Both the position numbers and the translations under genes were made by a program. Below the pieces are notes generated by a model. The model did no database searches. It worked only from the letters and a program-made list of their open reading frames with translations, and was not told where the DNA came from. Of a stretch of DNA of 64,000 bases, positions 59,889-64,000 are shown piece after piece; position 1 is the first letter of the stretch; the number at the start of each line of letters is the position of its first letter. Location: positions 1-64,000 of the forward strand of contig JACPEA010000016.1 of assembly GCA_016183765.1 (NCBI GenBank), given 5' to 3'. The DNA comes from Bacteroidota bacterium (GTDB lineage: Bacteria; Bacteroidota; Bacteroidia; Chitinophagales; Chitinophagaceae).

Positions 59889-61118
59889 TTATTTAAAGGG
59901 TTTGGTAATATCCGTCAATACAAATACGGGCAATGTTATTCGCTCCTTGCTCATGACAAGTCCATAGGTGTTCAGGAAGGCCTGCAGTAAGGAGATGTCG
60001 TTAAATACCGCTGCGTCAGGTGAAGCAATCCAGTACAGGGCTTGGGTTGCGTCCACAAATACCGGGGCTCCGATCTCATCTTTGTTCAGCTTTCTGATCA
60101 GTGCCGCCAATGTCATTTTTCCTTGTGGCAGTGGTGGGTTCGCGGGTGTCAATGTTAATGTGTCAGAGCGGATGATCCATGCGTCCATCTCTTTTCGTTC
60201 CATGGAAGCAGAAAGGCTAAACTGCTCATTTAAGTCTGCCAGCATTTTACTTTTCATTTTTCCCAGACTGGTATAGAGGGGTGCTGTTTGTTCGTAACAG
60301 TAGGTATGCTTTATCGTCCATTCTGTATTTCTTGTTACAGGCTTATTAAAGGATTCAGTACTGCTGGTATTGAGTATCCACCGATTAACAGGAATGGTAT
60401 CATGGATGGCCTGCCGGTACAATGCAATCAGGGGTAGGTTAATAAAATACATCCGTTGCAATTTTCGAACAGTATCCCTGATAAAGTCTGACATTCCGGA
60501 CAGCCCTTCGATATGTGGCAGCAGCACTGAGGTATAGATGGGTGTTGTCGTGAAATTGACCGCTTCATTTTCCAGTAAAGGTTTATTCCTGTCAAAGTGA
60601 AACAGGTCCTTTTTTTGGCGGATGGGGGGATTCCCGGTCATCGCCAATTGGCGAATATTCTCTGCTGTAACCGACTCTGCATGACTGATGGCACTAACAA
60701 CACCATTTTTGATCCATACTTCGTGAGGAATCAATTTGTGTGGAAACCATTGCCTGAAGAGGGTATCACCTGTAATAAAGGGAAGCTGCCAATTTTGGGC
60801 ACTTCTTTCCAGGAAAGTCTGTATTGTAGCAGCTTTTTCATACCCTACTACAAACACCTGTAGGGTATCACCCATTTGTTTATCCAGGCTATCCAATTTT
60901 GGCAGTATGGCTACGCAGGGACCACACCATGTGGCAAAGAAATCCAGCAGGATAATTTTGTTTTTTGCATAAGGGAGCCGGGAAGACGAATAGGGGGCAT
61001 TGATGATCTGGTTAATCACCTTATCAGGAATCTTGTCACCAATCGCTAATGGCTTGATCGTCTGTGCTTTACTATGTTGCAGGCACAGTAATGCGAACAG
61101 GCAAATAAATGCTCTCAT
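59889..61118 (-). CDS. TlpA-family thioredoxin-like protein
   Basis: 409 residues. Signal peptide ('LFALLCLQHSKAQ'), then a thioredoxin fold with the active site 'WCGPC' at residues 64-68 and 'KLIPHEVWIKNGVV' after it (cis-Pro region). The C-terminal ~220 residues have no recognised enzymatic motif. It is probably periplasmic, reducing or resolving disulfides. It opens the operon with SusC and SusD; with the MauE-like and cysteine-rich genes nearby, it suggests that the imported cargo or its receptor needs redox handling. Confidence 0.9.
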   Translation of the reverse strand: MRAFICLFALLCLQHSKAQTIKPLAIGDKIPDKVINQIINAPYSSSRLPYAKNKIILLDFFATWCGPCVAILPKLDSLDKQMGDTLQVFVVGYEKAATIQTFLERSAQNWQLPFITGDTLFRQWFPHKLIPHEVWIKNGVVSAISHAESVTAENIRQLAMTGNPPIRQKKDLFHFDRNKPLLENEAVNFTTTPIYTSVLLPHIEGLSGMSDFIRDTVRKLQRMYFINLPLIALYRQAIHDTIPVNRWILNTSSTESFNKPVTRNTEWTIKHTYCYEQTAPLYTSLGKMKSKMLADLNEQFSLSASMERKEMDAWIIRSDTLTLTPANPPLPQGKMTLAALIRKLNKDEIGAPVFVDATQALYWIASPDAAVFNDISLLQAFLNTYGLVMSKERITLPVFVLTDITKPFK

Positions 61119-61170
61119 GTAAGGAGTTTTTAAGAATAAGTAAGGAAATAACGAGGGAGGAGGGGCAATC

Positions 61171-61512
61171 CTACACTGGATTTTTGGGTTTCTTGGCGAA
61201 ATTGGTTTTGAGCAGTACCAGGCTATTGCCCTTCAGGATGCATAAGAAAATAGGTAGCCTGCGAAATGCCTCCCAGAAAAGGGGCTGCTGTCCTCCGAGG
61301 GAAAGGACTGGATGCATGATCCATAAGAAGAATAGGGTGGTGGCGAAATAGGCATTCAGTGGAGCGTCGTTGATGAAAACCGGTAAGCTGACACCTATGG
61401 GCACGAAGGGAACGGGGCTCATTTTTTCATTACTGAGACCTGAGAAAATGTCCCGATAACAAAATGAGCACCCGTTCCTGCATAAGTTGTGTAGGGAGGT
61501 TTCCAGTCTCAT
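61171..61512 (-). CDS. Small membrane-spanning hypothetical protein
   Basis: 113 residues with a cysteine-rich start ('LCRNGCSFCYRD') and a hydrophobic core ('AYFATTLFFLWIMHPVLSL'; 'LPIFLCILKGNSLVLL'). 52 bp upstream of the TlpA gene, so it may be the first gene of that operon. A competing frame on the plus strand (61109-61351) overlaps it. Plausible but weak. Confidence 0.4.
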   Translation of the reverse strand: MRLETSLHNLCRNGCSFCYRDIFSGLSNEKMSPVPFVPIGVSLPVFINDAPLNAYFATTLFFLWIMHPVLSLGGQQPLFWEAFRRLPIFLCILKGNSLVLLKTNFAKKPKNPV

Positions 61513-61634
61513 CGTTGAATTTCTCAGGTTCAGCAGTAATGAGACAAAGGATATACATTAAAAGTAAGTAGAAATATTGCATTGTATGCTAATAGTCCTA
61601 CAAAATTTTTGGCTATTTCTTTGAAATTTCCTCA

Positions 61635-61859
61635 ATGAATGGCATCAAGGATGATAAAATTTTGAAAAAGTTTGGAAAGCACTTGGCGAAATGCCGGAAG
61701 GATAAGGGATTGAGTTTAAGGAAGCTTGCCGATCTTTCAGATGTTGATTTTAGCCAAATTCACAGAATTGAAAAGGGAATTACAAACCCATCTCTTACTA
61801 TGTTATTATCACTTGCTGAGGGTATGGAAATTCCGATAGAAGAGTTAATCAGGTTCTAA
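61635..61859 (+). CDS. XRE-family helix-turn-helix regulator
   Basis: 74 residues, a single HTH_3 domain: 'FGKHLAKCRKDKGLSLRKLADLSDVDFSQIHRIEKGITNPSLTMLLSLAEGM'. Short, with no effector domain, like antitoxin-type or phage-type repressors. Convergent with the nucleotidyltransferase-HEPN gene 4 bp away; they could be a regulated pair. Confidence 0.9.
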   Translation: MNGIKDDKILKKFGKHLAKCRKDKGLSLRKLADLSDVDFSQIHRIEKGITNPSLTMLLSLAEGMEIPIEELIRF

Positions 61860-61863
61860 AAGG

Positions 61864-62745
61864 TTAACTAATTGGGTTGTTTTCTTGCGATGTTGTAGAT
61901 GCAATTTTTTGTAAGCAAATCCTTTCAGCAATTCCCTGCATCTGCTTTACCCTTTCTATTAGTGTTGTAAGTTCCTCTTTTGTAATGCTATAATCTTCTT
62001 TGTACCTGGCATCAATGTAGCCTCGTTTTAATAGATCAAAGAGATTTTTTTCATTTTTGCTTGCTTCAATTGGGAATATCAAATATAATTCCTCTGAAAG
62101 ATGCTTTGCATGTTTTCGTAACTTAAACAAATTGTGAGTCTTTGGTTTATACCCAGTAAATACCAGCAGTGTAGCATAATAAATACTTTCAGTTGCCTGA
62201 TGTAGTTCAAAAGCTGCTTTGCTATAATTGCCCCTATTTAAGGCATTTTCAGTATCAATATAAAATTCGAGTGATCTTTTAAACCAGATATTATAATACC
62301 GCTGAGCAATATCTCTTTCTTCCTCAGGCGTCAATTCTCTGGGCTCGGAAAACTCGACAACGCCAGTGTCATACAGCAGTACACCCTCTTTAACTATATC
62401 CGTAAAAAAATACTGCCCGAATTCCAATCCCTCATTGATATAATCAATTTCGTGGATCTCTAAATTGATAGGTTGCTTAAAATGCTGTGTCCGACTAGTT
62501 ATAATATCTTCCAGTTCGTACTGTGGTTTTTCATTGAGTTGTGTAACAACCAGAAAGTCGTAATCGCTGATGTACTCATACAAAATTCCATCTTTCCCAA
62601 TATATCGATGCTCCACATATTTCCCTTTGGCATAACTCCCAAATAGGATGATTTTTTCAGGGTATACGACTTCCCTGATTATATCCACGATTTCCAGGAT
62701 CTGGCTTCGTTTGCTGAGGGGGAGGTGGTTGAGGGAGGTTTTCAT
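61864..62745 (-). CDS. Nucleotidyltransferase-HEPN fusion (MNT-HEPN-like)
   Basis: 293 residues. The N-terminal MNT-type nucleotidyltransferase has 'ILFGSYAKGK' (G36, S37) and D61/D63 in 'ISDYDFLVV', with a ~15-residue insert between the motifs. The C-terminal half is a HEPN-type helical domain ('NIWFKRSLEFYIDTENALNRGNYSKAAFELHQATESIYYATLLVFTGYKPKTHNLFKL'). In separate-gene form, MNT and HEPN make a toxin-antitoxin in which the MNT blocks the HEPN RNase; here they are one chain. The Rx4-6H HEPN active site is not clear, so RNase activity is uncertain. Confidence 0.85.
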   Translation of the reverse strand: MKTSLNHLPLSKRSQILEIVDIIREVVYPEKIILFGSYAKGKYVEHRYIGKDGILYEYISDYDFLVVTQLNEKPQYELEDIITSRTQHFKQPINLEIHEIDYINEGLEFGQYFFTDIVKEGVLLYDTGVVEFSEPRELTPEEERDIAQRYYNIWFKRSLEFYIDTENALNRGNYSKAAFELHQATESIYYATLLVFTGYKPKTHNLFKLRKHAKHLSEELYLIFPIEASKNEKNLFDLLKRGYIDARYKEDYSITKEELTTLIERVKQMQGIAERICLQKIASTTSQENNPIS

Positions 62746-62790
62746 TTGGATAAAAATACGAATGTATAGCCGACTTTTAAAGACATTCTA

Positions 62791-63480
62791 TCATTTCCAT
62801 TGAATGATTTTTTCGCTAATTAATTGATCATTTAAAAATACTTCAATAGAGGCTGAACCTGAACCTGTAAAGCTCATTTCAATTTCTCCAATTGTATCCC
62901 CGTCAGCCAGTAAAAACGACTGCCAGTTTTCTTTAAATGTGGTATGTTTCCAGTTTCTTTCAGTGCCCATTCTCAAACGCCATACATCATTGTATTGCCC
63001 AGTTAATTTTGTAATCAAGATTTTTAGAGAAGTATTCTCAGGGATTTTGGCGTTAAAACTATACGCTTTCTCAGAGGAAAAATTCGAGTGTAGCTCATTT
63101 AATACATTATCCCCATAGTATCCTGAAACATCAAATGTTGGCTTCGTGACCATTTTTGAAGGATCCTTTGTTCCAAAATACTGATTTACGGTATTCTGTC
63201 CTCCTTTCTGATCTTTGGTGACAATAAGTGCATTGGGTGCATGAATTATTTCCTTGGTTTTGTTTACTCTATCTCCTTTTATAAAGTCACCTTGAATATG
63301 GTAAGTGTTCTGAACCTTTTTGGTGGTATTTTTTTTCTTTTGTGTTGCTTCCAATTTTTCCTGCTCCTTGATCTTTAATGTATAATAGTTCCAACCATAA
63401 CCTGAAATAATAGCCAGTATTGAGAAAGTGGGAGCCGCTACCATGCAAAGTTTTAGCATAACTTGATAATTTTCACTCAT
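62791..63480 (-). CDS. Membrane-anchored hypothetical protein
   Basis: 229 residues. One N-terminal TM ('MLKLCMVAAPTFSILAIISGYGW', about 8-30), a short coiled charged linker ('KIKEQEKLEATQKKKNTTKKVQ') and a beta-rich C-terminal domain ('FDVSGYYGDNVLNELHSN', 'GEIEMSFTGSGSASIEVFLNDQ'). No catalytic motif. It starts divergently from the gene at the right edge of the window and shares the strand of the MNT-HEPN gene. Confidence 0.65.
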   Translation of the reverse strand: MSENYQVMLKLCMVAAPTFSILAIISGYGWNYYTLKIKEQEKLEATQKKKNTTKKVQNTYHIQGDFIKGDRVNKTKEIIHAPNALIVTKDQKGGQNTVNQYFGTKDPSKMVTKPTFDVSGYYGDNVLNELHSNFSSEKAYSFNAKIPENTSLKILITKLTGQYNDVWRLRMGTERNWKHTTFKENWQSFLLADGDTIGEIEMSFTGSGSASIEVFLNDQLISEKIIQWK

Positions 63481-63779
63481 AAGAATTGGTGTTTTAATAG
63501 AGGTATAACGACAATGGCAACTATATTTTATCTTTTACTATCCTAATAAAACGCAAGACAAAAATAGCTTTTGCTAACAGTTGTTCTATTGTCGGAAGGT
63601 GAAATATTTTTACAGTCATTACTAATAGTTGCATATACAATTTATTTCTGAAATAAAAAAGGGTGGAAAAACGGTATTTTTTTAATTTTTATTTCCGCAC
63701 ATTTGGTCTAGCAAAATCAGTAAGGAATCATTTGTCTTGAGATACTTTGCTGTTTATTGCTTTAAAATCCAATACTACT
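63481..63779. other. Divergent promoter region without genes
   Basis: About 300 bp, AT-rich, with poly-T and poly-A runs at 63650-63690. Contains no reading frame of interest and presumably both promoters. Confidence 0.35.
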
Positions 63780-64000
63780 GTGAATCTTATTAAGATCGCT
63801 TTATCCAATATTTGCATCCTTGTATGCGTGACCGATTTAGCTGGTCAGGATCTAAGTGCAGGTAAACCAATTGATTACGTTTCCACAGACTATATCTCCC
63901 GAACTGTTAAGAAACTTGAGGATAAATATTCTTCTTTAGAGTCAAAGATTATCAAAGCCACCCAGAAGTCATTGGATCGGCTCAAAAGAAATGAAAAAAA
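63780..64000 (+). CDS. Secreted coiled-coil protein, 3' partial
   Basis: Starts at GTG 63780 (no in-frame ATG upstream before the stop; a TTG near 63750 is an alternative). Signal peptide 'NLIKIALSNICILVCVTDLAGQ', then a charged helix ('GKPIDYVSTDYISRTVKKLEDKYSSLESKIIKATQKSLDRLKRNEKK') of coiled-coil type. The frame is open to the window end. This start is familiar from large conserved Bacteroidota secreted proteins of unknown function, but the rest is outside the window. Confidence 0.6.
   Translation, partial: MNLIKIALSNICILVCVTDLAGQDLSAGKPIDYVSTDYISRTVKKLEDKYSSLESKIIKATQKSLDRLKRNEK

Noticed and set aside
1..64000. CRISPR array
   Set aside because: No regular short repeats with unique spacers were seen. 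The only regular tandem repeats are the 290-bp modules (13704-14284) and protein-coding MBG/PKD repeats.

Overview
The window looks like a chromosomal segment of a Bacteroidota species, probably of the Chitinophagaceae/Sphingobacteriia type. The markers are type IX secretion sorting domains (gliding-motility type B tails and a type A tail), PorP/SprF, SusC/SusD, LytTR signalling, FecR/ECF sigma remnants, DinB-family and DUF6520 proteins, mostly absent Shine-Dalgarno sequences and TAnnTTTG-like -7 boxes. The genus cannot be fixed from the sequence.

Layout. (1) 1-11.7 kb: a surface-protein locus with a giant MBG-repeat adhesin-like protein (5' end outside the window), PorP/SprF, a TPR/beta-propeller/OmpA lipid-face protein, a small secreted protein, and a PKD-repeat protein that seems to have lost its N-terminus. 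(2) 12-13.7 kb: a GMC oxidoreductase. (3) 13.7-14.5 kb: two tandem copies of a ~290-bp palindrome-rich module, then terminators and the 3' part of a tRNA-Arg(ACG) gene. (4) 14.5 to ~41.3 kb: an integrative, mobilizable element. A tyrosine integrase sits beside the tRNA fragment. A minus-strand backbone follows (T4SS coupling protein broken by a frameshift, relaxase, MobC-like accessory protein, RadC-like JAB protein, DUF932 protein, two SSBs, TnsA-like nuclease). No pilus/T4SS channel genes are visible, so it probably uses a helper system. Its right attachment site was not found.

The element is loaded with probable defence genes: an AbiEi-like/Fic fusion plus an HNH protein; a 725-aa PD-(D/E)XK protein; a minus-strand three-gene operon (1243-aa nuclease-like/STAND-like protein, 341-aa four-TM protein, SIR2-like protein); a divergent LexA-like self-cleaving repressor; a type II short CBASS (CD-NTase, stand-alone E2, S-4TM-like effector) with a second nucleotidyltransferase; and a trypsin-like protease. 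Between the LexA-like gene and CBASS lies a structured 233-bp segment bounded by perfect 19-bp inverted repeats, either an inverton or a MITE-like/ncRNA element. The LexA-like gene sits between the two systems and may couple both to DNA damage.

(5) 41.4-48.5 kb: decayed ECF sigma/FecR genes, a DinB-family gene and a fragment of its duplicate flanking a PLD-like cassette, then AT-rich secreted-protein genes. (6) 48.9-50.0 kb: an IS3-family element with a programmed -1 frameshift. (7) 50.2-52.8 kb: a LytS/LytTR two-component pair. (8) 52.9-61.5 kb: a cysteine-rich lipoprotein, AraC regulator, MauE-like protein and DUF6520 protein converging on a TlpA-SusC-SusD operon. (9) 61.6-64 kb: XRE regulator, nucleotidyltransferase-HEPN fusion, an unknown membrane protein and the start of a secreted coiled-coil protein.

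Three apparent frameshifts (T4CP, S-4TM start, ECF sigma) each lack exactly one base of a homopolymer run. Before calling pseudogenes, homopolymer under-calling in the assembly should be considered.
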